From contig JAFRNC010000004.1 of assembly GCA_017430365.1 (NCBI GenBank), positions 186,001 to 250,000 of the forward strand: a DNA stretch of 64,000 bases. Direction: 5' to 3'. Within the stretch, counting starts at the first letter, position 1; every line of letters begins with the position of its first letter. The translations under genes and the position numbers were made by a program. The notes under the pieces are model-generated. The model had not been told where the DNA came from and searched no databases. It worked only from the letters and a program-made list of their open reading frames with translations. Source of the DNA: Bacteroidales bacterium. Lineage in GTDB: Bacteria > Bacteroidota > Bacteroidia > Bacteroidales > UBA932. Below, piece by piece: positions 38,064 through 48,509 of this stretch.

Positions 38064-39536
38064 TCAGAATGACATGCGCGATTTCCAGAGTTCGTAGGCC
38101 GCACGGCACTCATTCTGACGGAAAGGTTCCACTAGATTGAGTCTCCGGAGGGTGGAGAACGCCTCACCGGAATCCCGGTAGATCCCGCTGCCGATTCCGG
38201 CGCCACGGGCGGCACCGGCGGCACCGTCGGTATCATAAAGCTCTATCACGGCGCCGGAGGTTCCCGCAAGCGTATCGCGGAATATCGGGGAGAGGAACAT
38301 GTTCGCCAGTCCCGCATGGATGCGGTCCACCTTCATGCCCATCTGTTCCATGATCTCTATTCCGTAGCAGAAGGAGAAGACGATGCCCTCCTGGGCGGCC
38401 CTGAGCAGGTGCGCACGGTTATGCCTGTTGAAATCCACCCCATGGAAAGAGCAGCCTGCATTGCGGTTGCAGAGCATTCGCTCGGCTCCGTTGCCGAAAG
38501 GCATCACGGAAATTCCTTCGCTGCCTACAGGGGCTTCCGAAGCCAGGAGGTTGATTTCTTCGTAAGAGAGTTCGGGAGCCACATTCCGCCTCATCCAGGC
38601 GTTGAGTATTCCCGTACCGTTTATGCAGAGCAATACTCCGAGGCGCGGGTCCAGGGTCGAGTGGTTCACATGGGCGAAAACATTTACCCTTGAAAGCGGA
38701 TCATGCGCCACCGACCCGATCACTCCATAAACCACGCCGGATGTACCCGCCGTGGAAGCGATCTCGCCCGGATTGAGAACGCCCAGACTGAGAGCGTTGT
38801 TGGGCTGGTCGCCGGCACGGTATGTGACCGGGGTCCCCTCCTCCAGTCCCAGGGTTTCCGCAGCTTCCTTCGTAAGTTGTCCCTGGATACCGAAAGTCGG
38901 CCTGATTTCGGGAATGACCGATCCGTCAAATCCGAAACAATCCAGAAGGCGGCGTGAAACGGCATTCTCCCCGAAATCCCAGAATATTCCTTCGGAAAGT
39001 CCGCTTACCGTAGTGCAAGCCTCCCCGGTAAGGCACGTGGCCACATAATCGCCGGGAAGCATGATTTTCCAGATGCGTTCATATATTCCGGGCTCGTTTT
39101 CTTTCACCCATGCAAGCTTCGCGGCGGTGAAATTGCCCGGGGAATTCAGCAGGTGCTGCAGGCACCATTCTCCGCCCATCCTTTCGAAAGCCTTATCCCC
39201 GTAAGGGACTGCGCGGGAGTCGCACCATATTATGGAGGGACGCAGCACTTTGCGGTCCCTGTCCACGCAGACCAGGCCGTGCATCTGATAGGAGATGCCT
39301 ATCGCCCGTATATCTTTTTTGTCCACCCATCCCGCAATGGACAGAAGTTCGCGGGTGGCATAGCCGAGATATTCCATCCATTGGGACGGATCCTGTTCGG
39401 CCCATCCGGGACGTGGAGATGAGATCGGCGCCTCGCTTTTGGGCCAGAATGCCGATGCCATGCATTGTCCGTTTTCAGCCTCGACAAGGGATGCCTTTAC
39501 GGACGAACTGCCGATATCGTATCCGAGTAAGAACAT
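38064..39536 (-). CDS. xylB: Xylulokinase (FGGY family)
   Basis: Phosphorylates D-xylulose to xylulose 5-phosphate for the pentose phosphate pathway. The 490-residue protein has the FGGY marks: LLGYDIGSSSVKASLVEAE (phosphate loop), QMHGLVCVD, IIWCDSRA, RAGDQPNNALS with the catalytic Asp, STAGTSGVVYGV, and DGAAGAARGAGIGSG near the end. The start lies 40 bases inside the GH2 gene. The phosphate loop begins at residue 4, so no later start is possible and the overlap is real. Confidence 0.93.
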   Translation of the reverse strand: MFLLGYDIGSSSVKASLVEAENGQCMASAFWPKSEAPISSPRPGWAEQDPSQWMEYLGYATRELLSIAGWVDKKDIRAIGISYQMHGLVCVDRDRKVLRPSIIWCDSRAVPYGDKAFERMGGEWCLQHLLNSPGNFTAAKLAWVKENEPGIYERIWKIMLPGDYVATCLTGEACTTVSGLSEGIFWDFGENAVSRRLLDCFGFDGSVIPEIRPTFGIQGQLTKEAAETLGLEEGTPVTYRAGDQPNNALSLGVLNPGEIASTAGTSGVVYGVIGSVAHDPLSRVNVFAHVNHSTLDPRLGVLLCINGTGILNAWMRRNVAPELSYEEINLLASEAPVGSEGISVMPFGNGAERMLCNRNAGCSFHGVDFNRHNRAHLLRAAQEGIVFSFCYGIEIMEQMGMKVDRIHAGLANMFLSPIFRDTLAGTSGAVIELYDTDGAAGAARGAGIGSGIYRDSGEAFSTLRRLNLVEPFRQNECRAAYELWKSRMSF

Positions 39537-41602
39537 GACTCTGTCTTGAAGTTTAACTTTATGTTTCCGGGCTCGCCAGTACTCTGGATGAGCACCTGCG
39601 CCAGTCCGTTGAATGTGTCGATGGTAAAAGTGCGTGCCGCTGGATCTTCAGGCCTCTCCCTGTCACGGAAGGCGGGATCACCGTTTCCTGCACCCAGAAT
39701 CCTTGCAGGGCCCTCCACCTCAACCGTTACCGGCAGGCACGCGGTAGGCACGAAGTGTCCCTTGGCATCCTGCAAAGAGATACTCACAACCGCCAGGTCG
39801 CGTCCGTCCGCAAGGATTTCACGGCGGTCGGCGGAAGCCATAAGCACGGCCGGATCGCCTGCAGTGTAAATGGTTTCCTCGCATATCTTCTTCCCGTTCC
39901 GGTAACCCACCGCCTGCACCTTTCCGGGCCGATAGACGGCAGTCCATTCCAGATGTCCGTTTCTGGGCATCTTCTTGCGGCCGAGCTTGCGTCCGTTGAC
40001 TTTCAGCGCCACCTCGTCGCAGTTGCTGTAGACCCATACGGAGACCTGCTCCCCCTCATGGCCTTCGAGGTTCCAATGTGGAAGGATGTGGAGCACTGGT
40101 TCTACGCTCCACCATGACTTCAGATAGAAAGCCTCATCCTTGGGAAAACCGCAGTAGTCGAGTATTCCGAATTCAGAGCCTGTTGCAGGATACTTCAGAG
40201 GATTGGGCTCGCCCCTGTAATCGAATCCGGTCCAGTAGAACAGACCGGCCAGCCAGGGACGTTCCGCATAGAATTTCCATCCCCGCTCAATGCAGTTGTA
40301 CATGCTGTCGGGACCTTGAGGGGCCCTGTTGATCGCTGCCATGCGGCCGTTTTCCACGTCATCGTAATAGACTCCGCGGGTTCCGCAGCCCGATGTCTCT
40401 TCGGTACCGACCGCAACCCGGTCGGGATAATCAGCACGATGCTTGTCGACAGGGTTCTGGAGGATATAGTTGTAACCCGCGATGTCCGTTCCCTTGACGA
40501 TTTCGGGGCCGCTGCTCGAGGCCACGACCACCGGACGGGTGGGATCGACCGAATGGCAGAATCCGGTCATGGTACGGGCTATCATCTCGCCCTTCTCGGT
40601 CCATTCAATCCCCCACTCCTCGTTACCTATGCCCCACATGATAATGCAGGGATGATGGCGGTCGCGCTCAATCATCTTGCGCAGGGGTTCCAGCTGGGCT
40701 TCGTTCACGCCCATGAGACGGGTCTCCTCGAGCACATATATTCCGAGGCTGTCACATATGTCGAGCAGTGCCGGCGAGACAGGATTGTGCGATGTACGGA
40801 TGGCGTTGAAACCGTATTTCTTGAGCTGCTTCATGCGCCAGACCCAGAGAGCGTCGGGAATGGCGGCCCCCACGCCGGCGGCATCCTGGTGCACATTGGC
40901 GCCATGCAGGCGTATCACTTTCCCATCGATGACAATTCCCCTGTCAGGATCGATTTCTATCTTCGGAAGTTTTTGTACCGGCTTTGCGGGAGCATCGCCT
41001 ACCGTGAGCCAGACATGCCTGTAAATACCTGCTCCTTCGTAGAACCAGCCCTCTTCGAAAGTTGCGTCGGCACGTACCGTAACAACGTTGTCTTCACCGT
41101 AATTCAGATATTCCGCGATACCGTAGGTAGCGGTCGCATATCCGCTCTTCTCCCCTCCCAGCCAGAATCCGTTCACCCAGATGTCCGAATCGCGGAAGAT
41201 GCCGTCGAAACGCAGCGATACGGGCTGTCCCTTCGCCTCCGCAGGTACCGTGAAATGCTTCCGGTACCAGCCCACGCTGCTCTGGGGCCATTTCCACCCC
41301 ACGGTCTTGTAGCCGTGGCTGTGGCTCGCCTCAGGAGAAAAAGGCAGATCCACCACCCAGTCATGCGGCAGGTTCACTTCCTTCCATGAGGAATCATCGA
41401 ACTTGACGGCGTAGGGGCCTTCATTGTGAATCGATGCGGCCTTGGTGTAATAGTTGAAATACTCGGTCCCGCGTCCGAAATCCTTTTCCGGGGAAGAGGC
41501 GTCGCCGAAGGCGAATTTCCACCCGTCATCGAAGAGGATCTCCTGCGCACCGAGGGGCAGCAGCGATACCAGCAACACTATCGACAGGAACAGTCTTCTC
41601 AT
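39497..41602 (-). CDS. GH2 beta-galactosidase-type enzyme lacking the Ig-like middle domain
   Basis: A secreted 701-residue GH2 enzyme (signal peptide 1-19), probably beta-galactosidase acting on xyloglucan side chains. The sugar-binding domain spans about 20-200. The TIM barrel starts near 215 (IEIDPDRGIVIDGKVIRLHG). The acid/base is Glu328 in GIGNEEWG, and the nucleophile is Glu401 or 402 in GTEETSG. The C-terminal part has DUF4982- and Ig-like regions. Between HVWL (about 198) and the barrel only about 15 residues remain, where GH2 proteins normally carry an Ig-like domain of about 100 residues. Either a natural short form or an in-frame deletion. Its end overlaps xylB by 40 bases. Confidence 0.88.
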   Translation of the reverse strand: MRRLFLSIVLLVSLLPLGAQEILFDDGWKFAFGDASSPEKDFGRGTEYFNYYTKAASIHNEGPYAVKFDDSSWKEVNLPHDWVVDLPFSPEASHSHGYKTVGWKWPQSSVGWYRKHFTVPAEAKGQPVSLRFDGIFRDSDIWVNGFWLGGEKSGYATATYGIAEYLNYGEDNVVTVRADATFEEGWFYEGAGIYRHVWLTVGDAPAKPVQKLPKIEIDPDRGIVIDGKVIRLHGANVHQDAAGVGAAIPDALWVWRMKQLKKYGFNAIRTSHNPVSPALLDICDSLGIYVLEETRLMGVNEAQLEPLRKMIERDRHHPCIIMWGIGNEEWGIEWTEKGEMIARTMTGFCHSVDPTRPVVVASSSGPEIVKGTDIAGYNYILQNPVDKHRADYPDRVAVGTEETSGCGTRGVYYDDVENGRMAAINRAPQGPDSMYNCIERGWKFYAERPWLAGLFYWTGFDYRGEPNPLKYPATGSEFGILDYCGFPKDEAFYLKSWWSVEPVLHILPHWNLEGHEGEQVSVWVYSNCDEVALKVNGRKLGRKKMPRNGHLEWTAVYRPGKVQAVGYRNGKKICEETIYTAGDPAVLMASADRREILADGRDLAVVSISLQDAKGHFVPTACLPVTVEVEGPARILGAGNGDPAFRDRERPEDPAARTFTIDTFNGLAQVLIQSTGEPGNIKLNFKTESCSYSDTISAVRP

Positions 41603-41611
41603 GGGCGGGCG

Positions 41612-44398
41612 TTAAAATGTTAAAGATAATGAATTTCCGTCATAATCACAAGGGGCTCCCTCCGCATCAGGATCATATCCGAACGGATGCTCCTTGTCGA
41701 TCAACACCACATGGAACACGCGCTTGCCGATCATTCCGGGGAAAGACCCGGAACGCTCCCCTATCGTGAGGGTGCGTGAAGCATCGTCCCAATGGAACGG
41801 TATGGTGGCGAACGAGCCCTTCTCGTAGCCGTATGTCAGGCCGTCGTCTTCGTAAAGCACGAAATCGGCGTCGGCTCCGGCATATACATACAGCCGGATC
41901 TCGTCAGCGGGTTTCTGGTCGGACCACTCCATATCGGGGCCGAACGGAACGATTGAGCCGGCACGCACGTAAAGCGGCATCCGGGCACGGGGCGCATTGA
42001 CGGTCACGGTCTGTCCCCCGTCCACGAATTTACCCGTATAGAAATCGTACCAGCCGCCGGCGGGGAAATAGACGCTGCGGCTGCGCGCCTTGTATTCGTA
42101 AACCGGGCACGGCATGAAGGCCGGGCCGAACATCCACTGGTCGGAGAGGTCGCGGACTGCGGGATCGTTTGGATAATCCATCGGCAGGCCGCGCATGATT
42201 GTATAATCGTCGAAATGGACCGCGCCGGCAAGCGAATAGAGATACGGCATCATGCGGTAACGCAAGCGCATGTACCAGAGAATGCTTACATAAGTCGGCG
42301 AGCCTTCGGGGGCTATGTTCCACAATTCGCGGCGGGGCCACTGGCCATGTGTACGGAACAACGGCACGAAGGTGCCGAACTGGTGCCAGCGTGTCTGGAG
42401 TTCCTGCCATTCGTCCTGGTTCTTCGGATCATAGAACTTGCTCATCACCGAGAAGCCGCCGATGTCCATTCCCCAGAAGGGAATGCCGCTCATCGAATAG
42501 TTCAGGCCGGCAGCCATCTGCATGCGCATGTCGGTCCAGGAGGTGCCGATGTCGCCGCTCCATGTGGCGGTACTGTAGCGCTGGAGTCCGGCGAAACCGC
42601 TTCGGGTGAGGAGGAAGACACGCTTGTCGGGATCGACGCTGCGCTGTCCGTTGTAGATTGCGTCGGCGTTTACAATGGAATAGGCATTAAGATATTCTGT
42701 CGAAGGGCCGAGGGCCGTAGGCGTGATGAGCCATTTGAAATAGTCCATGGGCAGGCAGTCGCGCAGGTTGGGCTCGCTTGCGTCCATCCACCATGCATCG
42801 ATCTTGCGGCCGAACTTCGTATAGAGATTGTCGTCGATCTGGCGCCAGAACATCTTCCTGCCTCCCTCGGCATAAGCGTCGTAGAAAGTCTGCTTGTGGC
42901 CGAGCCAGTCGACAAGGCCGGTATCCTCGGCATGGGTATACGCATACCCCGCTTCTTTCAACTCTTTGTAATTGTCGGTATTGGTGTAGAATTTGGGCCA
43001 TACGCTGATCATGAACCGGCCGTTCATGGCGTGGACGTCGTCGAGCATCTTCTCCGGATCCGGGAAACGGGTCTCGTCGAAAACGTGGCTTCCCCACTGG
43101 TCATCCTTCCAGTACTGCCAGTCCTGTACGATATTGTCGACCGGAATGTGGCGGCGGCGCATCTCGGCAAGGGTTTCCACCAGCTCCTGCTGGGTGGAAT
43201 AACGTTCACGGCTCTGCCAGAATCCCATCACCCACTTAGGCATGACCTGCGCCTTGCCGGTCAGGGTCCGGTATTCGCGGATGACGTCGTCATAATCATC
43301 CCCTACCATGAGATACAGATCAGCCTGAGGCTCGAATTCTGACCAGAAACTGATGAGAGAGCGCTCGGAAGAAGGGATGAGAGGCGCAACGCGGAGACCG
43401 AAATAGGATACGTCGCCGTCAGGCTCCCACTCGATGCGCACCGGCGTACGGACTCCTTTCTCCAGATGTGCCGTGAACTTGTAGCTGTTGGGATTCCATG
43501 CAGGACGCCAGCGTCTCGACATGACCTCCTTGCCGTCGACGGTTGTCTGCTGGAAGCCGGCATAGTATTGGATGAAATCATAGTCTGCAGTCTCCGGGGC
43601 CTCTATCCAGCCTTCGTAGACAACCTTGGCGCCATTGAGAGGGACCTTGGGCAGATTACCGATAAGATGTTCGTTCTCATAGTAGAGGGAATCCTCCCTC
43701 TGGACCAGCGGTTCGCCTTTTGCGGGGATATACGTACCGGTCAATGCCCCTTCAACCCCATCCTTGTCATAGAGTCTGAAAGCCTCTCCCAATTGCAAAT
43801 ACGGATCCGGATTGCCCCAGCGGCTGAGCGAGTAGGCGTCGAACAGGAGGCCGTAGCCTTTCGTCGATACTATCACCGGCACGCTCACCTTCGTATTGTA
43901 CTGGAAAAGCTCCTCATTGCGTCCCTTGTGGTCGAATTCGCCCGCCTGATGCTGCCCGAGGCCGTAGAACGACTCTTCGGGATCGGGTTCGAAAGTGGTA
44001 CGGACCGACCAGGCCTTCTTACCTTCGACCTCCACGGGACGGAAGGCGAAATCGCCGTCCTGCAATAGGGGCGTTCCGTCACCCTTGAAGAAGTTTACTG
44101 TGCCGGAAGCCTTGTAGACCTCGACGACGAGGCTGTCGGTCGCCAGGCGCACCTTTCCGCCCGCAGCGGTCACTTCATATCCGGTAAAGCCCGTCTGAGG
44201 TACCACCGTCAGGCTCTTCCGGTCGGAAAAGCGGCCGTCCGGCACGGCGGTAACACGGACAATCGAAGGTGATACAAGCTGGAGCCGTATCACCGATTCC
44301 CCGCAGGGTATGGATACCTGGTCGCCCTTACGCGAATATTCCCGGCCGCACGACACCAGCAGCAACGGGATGATCAGAAGGAGGAGGGTCTTTTTCAT
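41612..44398 (-). CDS. GH31 alpha-xylosidase lipoprotein with PA14 insert
   Basis: Removes alpha-1,6-xylose from xyloglucan oligosaccharides. The 928-residue lipoprotein starts MKKTLLLLIIPLLLVSCG (lipobox LVSC). An N-terminal GH31 sandwich with FYGLGQHQAGEFDHKG is followed by a PA14-like insert (about 250-365; YEGWIEAPETADYDFIQYYA), as known from xyloglucan alpha-xylosidases of Cellvibrio and Bacteroides. The barrel has the nucleophile Asp539 (AWWMDASEPN) and acid/base Asp616 (TWSGDIGTSW). The ATG at 44398 is chosen for the signal peptide; it is 1 base after the GH43 stop. Confidence 0.93.
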   Translation of the reverse strand: MKKTLLLLIIPLLLVSCGREYSRKGDQVSIPCGESVIRLQLVSPSIVRVTAVPDGRFSDRKSLTVVPQTGFTGYEVTAAGGKVRLATDSLVVEVYKASGTVNFFKGDGTPLLQDGDFAFRPVEVEGKKAWSVRTTFEPDPEESFYGLGQHQAGEFDHKGRNEELFQYNTKVSVPVIVSTKGYGLLFDAYSLSRWGNPDPYLQLGEAFRLYDKDGVEGALTGTYIPAKGEPLVQREDSLYYENEHLIGNLPKVPLNGAKVVYEGWIEAPETADYDFIQYYAGFQQTTVDGKEVMSRRWRPAWNPNSYKFTAHLEKGVRTPVRIEWEPDGDVSYFGLRVAPLIPSSERSLISFWSEFEPQADLYLMVGDDYDDVIREYRTLTGKAQVMPKWVMGFWQSRERYSTQQELVETLAEMRRRHIPVDNIVQDWQYWKDDQWGSHVFDETRFPDPEKMLDDVHAMNGRFMISVWPKFYTNTDNYKELKEAGYAYTHAEDTGLVDWLGHKQTFYDAYAEGGRKMFWRQIDDNLYTKFGRKIDAWWMDASEPNLRDCLPMDYFKWLITPTALGPSTEYLNAYSIVNADAIYNGQRSVDPDKRVFLLTRSGFAGLQRYSTATWSGDIGTSWTDMRMQMAAGLNYSMSGIPFWGMDIGGFSVMSKFYDPKNQDEWQELQTRWHQFGTFVPLFRTHGQWPRRELWNIAPEGSPTYVSILWYMRLRYRMMPYLYSLAGAVHFDDYTIMRGLPMDYPNDPAVRDLSDQWMFGPAFMPCPVYEYKARSRSVYFPAGGWYDFYTGKFVDGGQTVTVNAPRARMPLYVRAGSIVPFGPDMEWSDQKPADEIRLYVYAGADADFVLYEDDGLTYGYEKGSFATIPFHWDDASRTLTIGERSGSFPGMIGKRVFHVVLIDKEHPFGYDPDAEGAPCDYDGNSLSLTF

Positions 44399-44399
44399 A

Positions 44400-45923
44400 T
44401 CAATAAGTTTCTCTATAGTTAAAGTAATCAAATGAGACGGAACCGCCTGCACAGTACATGCCGACGGTTACTCCGGTAAAGCCGCCCACGACCTCGGTGC
44501 TGAGCAGCGCGCTGTCGAGGCGGGCGATCTCCCTTCCGTCCAGCAGGAATTCATAATGATCTTCGCATGCCCTGACGGCAAGAGTTGCCGACCTGGTGCG
44601 GATAGGGACTGCGGCAGCTTCATGTGAGAGGTTGCGTATACGGTAAGAAACTACGGCTTCGGTACGGCCTGCGCGGCGGCGTAGTGAGAACGTCGCGTAT
44701 CCGTTGATGATCTGATATACGGCAAGTCCGCCTTCCCCGTCATGAAGCGTCACGCGGGTTTCGAAACCTGCCTCCGGATTCTCCTGGCGTCGGAGCAACG
44801 CAGTGGGATGCCATCCGTTCAGACCCTTTCCTCCGCCGTTTCCCTTGAGGATCAGCTTTCCTCCCTGGAACGAATAATTACCTGCAACCGGTTCCTGCAC
44901 ATGCATCCACTCCGGCCCGAGGGCCTTGGAAGGACAATTGCCGGCGGCAAGTCCCTCAAACGAATAATGTCTGTCGCGGGACACCCGCGGAGCGGGCTGC
45001 ACCGCCATCGGCACCTGCATCCGTTCGGCGACAGGCTGTCCGTCGTTTATGACAGGCCACCCGTTCGCCCAAGTGACAGGCGCGAGGAAAGTCTCGCGGC
45101 CCAGATGGTGGAATTCGCCGCCGTAGCGGCGGTAAGCCAGGAATACGGTCCACCAGGAGCCGTCAGCGGCCTGGAAGAAGTCGGCGTGGCCGGTACCCTG
45201 GATATTGCTCTCCTGCCCTGCCGATGAACAGTGGGTGAAGATGGGGTTTGCCGGGTTGGATTCATAGGGCCCGTATATGTCCCTGCTTCTGGCCACGGTC
45301 AGGCCGTGGGCCAGTTCCGTGCCGCCTTCCGAAATCAGCAGATAATACCAGCCGTCGTGACGGTAGATGTGCGGACCTTCCGGATAACGGCCTCCCGTGC
45401 CCTTCCAGAGGGCCTTCGAGGGACTCAGCGTTTTCCCGGTGACAGGGTCTATCTCACAGAGGGTGATGACACCGTCAGGATTGGATACCATGTAGCATCT
45501 GCCGTCTTCGAAATAAAGCGAAGGATCGATGCCCTGCTGCTCCAGCCAGATGGGTTCTGACCAGGGGCCCGCGGGATCGGTCGCCGTTACCATGAAATTG
45601 CCGCCGTTTCCGACATTGGTCGTTATCATGTAGAAAACGCCGTCGTTATAGCGTATGGTCGGAGCATAAATGCCCAGCCATGAAGTTGCGTCCTTGAGAG
45701 GCAGCTGCGAAGGGCGGTCCAGCACATTGCCTGTCTGCTCCCAGTTCTGAAGGTCACGGCTGTGGTAGATGGGAACGCCCGGAAAATAATGGAACGAAGA
45801 ATTGACCAGATAATAATCTTCCCCTACCGCAACTACCGAAGGGTCGGGGTGGAATCCCGGAATTATGGGATTGATCAGAAGTGCGGCTATCCCGGCCGCC
45901 AGAAAGTTAAAGAGGCCAGTCAT
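44400..45923 (-). CDS. GH43 glycosidase (arabinofuranosidase/xylosidase type)
   Basis: A 507-residue five-bladed propeller enzyme with a C-terminal beta-sandwich (about 320-505). Catalytic residues are Asp27 (base, PGFHPDPSVV), Asp133 (GIDPSLYFEDG) and Glu182 (acid, YPEGPHIY). NSSFHYFPGVPIYHSRDL resembles the GH43 subfamily in the Bacteroides ovatus xyloglucan locus, where it removes arabinofuranose. The first 19 residues are hydrophobic and may be a signal peptide. Its start overlaps the acetylesterase stop by 17 bases. Confidence 0.9.
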   Translation of the reverse strand: MTGLFNFLAAGIAALLINPIIPGFHPDPSVVAVGEDYYLVNSSFHYFPGVPIYHSRDLQNWEQTGNVLDRPSQLPLKDATSWLGIYAPTIRYNDGVFYMITTNVGNGGNFMVTATDPAGPWSEPIWLEQQGIDPSLYFEDGRCYMVSNPDGVITLCEIDPVTGKTLSPSKALWKGTGGRYPEGPHIYRHDGWYYLLISEGGTELAHGLTVARSRDIYGPYESNPANPIFTHCSSAGQESNIQGTGHADFFQAADGSWWTVFLAYRRYGGEFHHLGRETFLAPVTWANGWPVINDGQPVAERMQVPMAVQPAPRVSRDRHYSFEGLAAGNCPSKALGPEWMHVQEPVAGNYSFQGGKLILKGNGGGKGLNGWHPTALLRRQENPEAGFETRVTLHDGEGGLAVYQIINGYATFSLRRRAGRTEAVVSYRIRNLSHEAAAVPIRTRSATLAVRACEDHYEFLLDGREIARLDSALLSTEVVGGFTGVTVGMYCAGGSVSFDYFNYRETY

Positions 45924-47352
45924 CGGTGCGGAAAGGAGGAACAGGGATTCCGTAAGAAGTCTTGAGATTGGTATCCATCAGATTGCGGTAGCTGTACCGT
46001 ACGGCCACGGGCGCCGGGACGGCGTCGCAACGGACATATACGGTCTGACCGTCCCAGTCCACCTCGGCTTCGGCCAGATGGAACACGCGGTCCTCTCCGG
46101 AAAGTTCGAATCCCCTGATAACCCTGTCCTCAATGGACTGAAGGTTGGACCAGACGTTGGTGAAGAGTATCTTGACGCGTCCGTCTTCCAGATATTCGAC
46201 CGATTTCGGTTCGGGATAGTCGACCGGCATCCAGACGGATATCCCATAGGCAGAAGAAAGCGCCCTGAGCGCCATCATGTCAGCCACCTCCTGCTTGCGG
46301 GAGGGGTGTATCGTGTGCTGTGCGCCGAGTGTCTCAAGGCACACCGCATAACATTGCGGAACGAGTTTCTGCACATTCATCTGCGTTTCCACGAATGCGG
46401 GGCGCACCCTGGCGTCCGCATTCCCATAATCATGGGGGGCTAGCAGGGCATAGATGAAGGGCATATCACCCCGGCCCCACGCTTCGCGCCACTGCCTGAC
46501 CATGGCGGCCTGCAGTTTGTCGTAACAGTTCTGGCCGAGGTTCGAGCATCCCTGATACCAGAGGAACCCTTTCGCGGCATAGCCCGCAATCGGCGCCACA
46601 CGGCCGTTCCAGCAGGTCGCCACGCTGTTCGGATAACCTCCCGCTTTCTCATGGAGATCGCGGATGAAAGCAAGGTCATCCCGCCCGATGCCCGAGTTCT
46701 CCACGGCATCTTCCGTCAGCCAGGGCTCGATGCGGCTGCCTCCCCAGGCGTTGACGATGATACCGACAGGTACGCCGAGGTTGCGGGTCAGTCGCTTTGC
46801 GAACAGGTAAGCTACGGCAGAGGTCTCGGCATAAACCGCCGGATCGGTAAGAGCCCAGCCGTTATCCACGTCACGCTGCACGACATGGGTCGTGTCGGAC
46901 TTTACATTGAACAAGCGGATACGGGAAGCATATTCCGCCGCCTCGAGCAGATTCTCCCGGAACCCGTCGATCTGCTGGAAACCGAAGCCGCGCATCGGCA
47001 TCTCCATGTTGGACTGGCCGCTGCATATCCATACTTCGCCGAGCTGGACGTCGTTGACGGTAACGGATTCCTTGCCGGAACTGACAGTGATCGTGAAGGG
47101 ACCGCCAGCCGCTCCCGTGGAGACTTCCACACGCCAGGATCCGTCATCAGCGACTTTGGTACGCGAAGATGCGCCGTTCCAGGACGTGGTCACAATCACA
47201 GTCCTGCCCGGCTCCCCCCACCCCCAAACAGGCGCGGTGGTCTCGCGCTGCATCACCATATGGTCGGAAAACAGGTGGGCGAGTCTCAGCGGCTCGGCCT
47301 GAAGCAAAAAGGCTGCGGGAAGCAGCCAGGTCAGAAGTATAATCCTTTTCAT
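45907..47352 (-). CDS. CE20-like (sialate O-acetylesterase family) acetylesterase
   Basis: A secreted 481-residue esterase (signal peptide about 1-19) of the SGNH type often labelled sialate O-acetylesterase. An N-terminal Ig-like domain (about 20-100) precedes the esterase domain. The nucleophile is Ser114 in [22 protein letters not shown] is an oxyanion block, and the catalytic His lies in [14 protein letters not shown]. There are no sialic acid genes nearby. The CE20 family includes a xyloglucan acetylesterase from Xanthomonas, so deacetylation of xyloglucan or mannan is the better reading here. The stop region overlaps GH43 by 17 bases and the start overlaps the GH130 stop by 4. Confidence 0.87.
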   Translation of the reverse strand: MKRIILLTWLLPAAFLLQAEPLRLAHLFSDHMVMQRETTAPVWGWGEPGRTVIVTTSWNGASSRTKVADDGSWRVEVSTGAAGGPFTITVSSGKESVTVNDVQLGEVWICSGQSNMEMPMRGFGFQQIDGFRENLLEAAEYASRIRLFNVKSDTTHVVQRDVDNGWALTDPAVYAETSAVAYLFAKRLTRNLGVPVGIIVNAWGGSRIEPWLTEDAVENSGIGRDDLAFIRDLHEKAGGYPNSVATCWNGRVAPIAGYAAKGFLWYQGCSNLGQNCYDKLQAAMVRQWREAWGRGDMPFIYALLAPHDYGNADARVRPAFVETQMNVQKLVPQCYAVCLETLGAQHTIHPSRKQEVADMMALRALSSAYGISVWMPVDYPEPKSVEYLEDGRVKILFTNVWSNLQSIEDRVIRGFELSGEDRVFHLAEAEVDWDGQTVYVRCDAVPAPVAVRYSYRNLMDTNLKTSYGIPVPPFRTDDWPL

Positions 47353-48509
47353 CGTATATGCATATTTCGGTCGATCAGTTCATTCAAAGTCCTGACGGAA
47401 AGCCCGGTACGCAGTCCGTCCGGTGCAGTGTGCAGGCAATAGTCCACAAGGCGTTCCACAGTCGAGGTGGCGACATGGAGCCGTGTGTCCGAGGATGCGT
47501 AGTAGATGAATATCTTACCGTCAGGATCGCAAATCCATCCGTTGGAGAAGAGGACGTTCATCACATCGCCGACAAACTCCCCGCCCTCGGGGGCCATGAA
47601 GAATCCGGCCGGTTCGGCGATCACACGTGTGGGATCGTCCAGGGCCGTCATGTACATATAGAGCACATAACGCAGGCCTGAGGCGCAGCCGCGGACGCCG
47701 TGCGCCAGATGGAGCCATCCCTGAGGTGTCTTGACGGGATGGGGGCCTTCGCCATTCTTCACCTCCTTAATCGTGTGGTAATGGCGCTGGTTGATTATCT
47801 TTTCTTCCTTCACCACGGCGTTTTCCATGCTGTCCACGAGAGCCCATCCGATTCCTCCTCCGCTTCCGGTATCGATGAAACCGTCCTGCGGGCGGGTGTA
47901 CAGTGCGTATTTGCCATTCACGAATTCGGGATGCAGAACCACGTTGCGCTGCTGGCTCGGAGAGACCAGGTCGGGCAGGCGTTCCCAATTGACCAGATCG
48001 TGGGTACGGGCGATACCAGCCGCAGCCACCGCTGCTGAAAGGTCTTCCGGATGCGCCGGATCCTTGCGCTCCACGCAGAATATGCCGTATATCCATCCGT
48101 CCTCGTGAGCGGTAAGGCGCATGTCATAAATGTTGGTGGCGGGTTCCCCGTATTCCGGCATAGTCACCGGACGCGGCCAGAAGTGGAAATTGTCCACCCC
48201 GTCAGGGCTTTCCGCCACCGCGAAGAAAGACTTCCTGTCGGCGCCCTCGACGCGGACTACAAGCACGTATCTGCCGTTCCACTTGATGGCGCCGGCATTG
48301 AATGCGGCATGGATCCCGAACCTTTCCATCAGGAATGGATTGGTTTCCCGGTTCAGGTCGTACCGCCATTCCAGGGGCGCATGCTCGGCAGTAATCACGG
48401 GATATTCATAGCGCCGGTAGATGCCGTTCCCCTCGACGGGGATATTCTTCCTTTCAATCAGTTCCCGGTGCGTTCCGCGCAGCCAGGCAAGTCGGTCTTC
48501 GTAGGTCAT
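47349..48509 (-). CDS. GH130 4-O-beta-D-mannosyl-D-glucose phosphorylase
   Basis: Cleaves mannosyl-glucose with phosphate to mannose 1-phosphate and glucose; cytosolic, no signal peptide. The 386-residue protein matches the GH130_1 group: [30 protein letters not shown] region, [40 protein letters not shown] and [20 protein letters not shown]. In Bacteroides fragilis the equivalent enzyme works with cellobiose 2-epimerase and a GPH transporter in mannan use; all three are in this operon. It overlaps both neighbours by 4 bases. Confidence 0.93.
   Translation of the reverse strand: MTYEDRLAWLRGTHRELIERKNIPVEGNGIYRRYEYPVITAEHAPLEWRYDLNRETNPFLMERFGIHAAFNAGAIKWNGRYVLVVRVEGADRKSFFAVAESPDGVDNFHFWPRPVTMPEYGEPATNIYDMRLTAHEDGWIYGIFCVERKDPAHPEDLSAAVAAAGIARTHDLVNWERLPDLVSPSQQRNVVLHPEFVNGKYALYTRPQDGFIDTGSGGGIGWALVDSMENAVVKEEKIINQRHYHTIKEVKNGEGPHPVKTPQGWLHLAHGVRGCASGLRYVLYMYMTALDDPTRVIAEPAGFFMAPEGGEFVGDVMNVLFSNGWICDPDGKIFIYYASSDTRLHVATSTVERLVDYCLHTAPDGLRTGLSVRTLNELIDRNMHIR

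Noticed and set aside
45907..47352. Sialic acid metabolism suggested by the sialate O-acetylesterase label
   Set aside because: No sialidase, NanA or related genes are nearby. The PUL context and CE20 relatives support a plant glycan acetylesterase.
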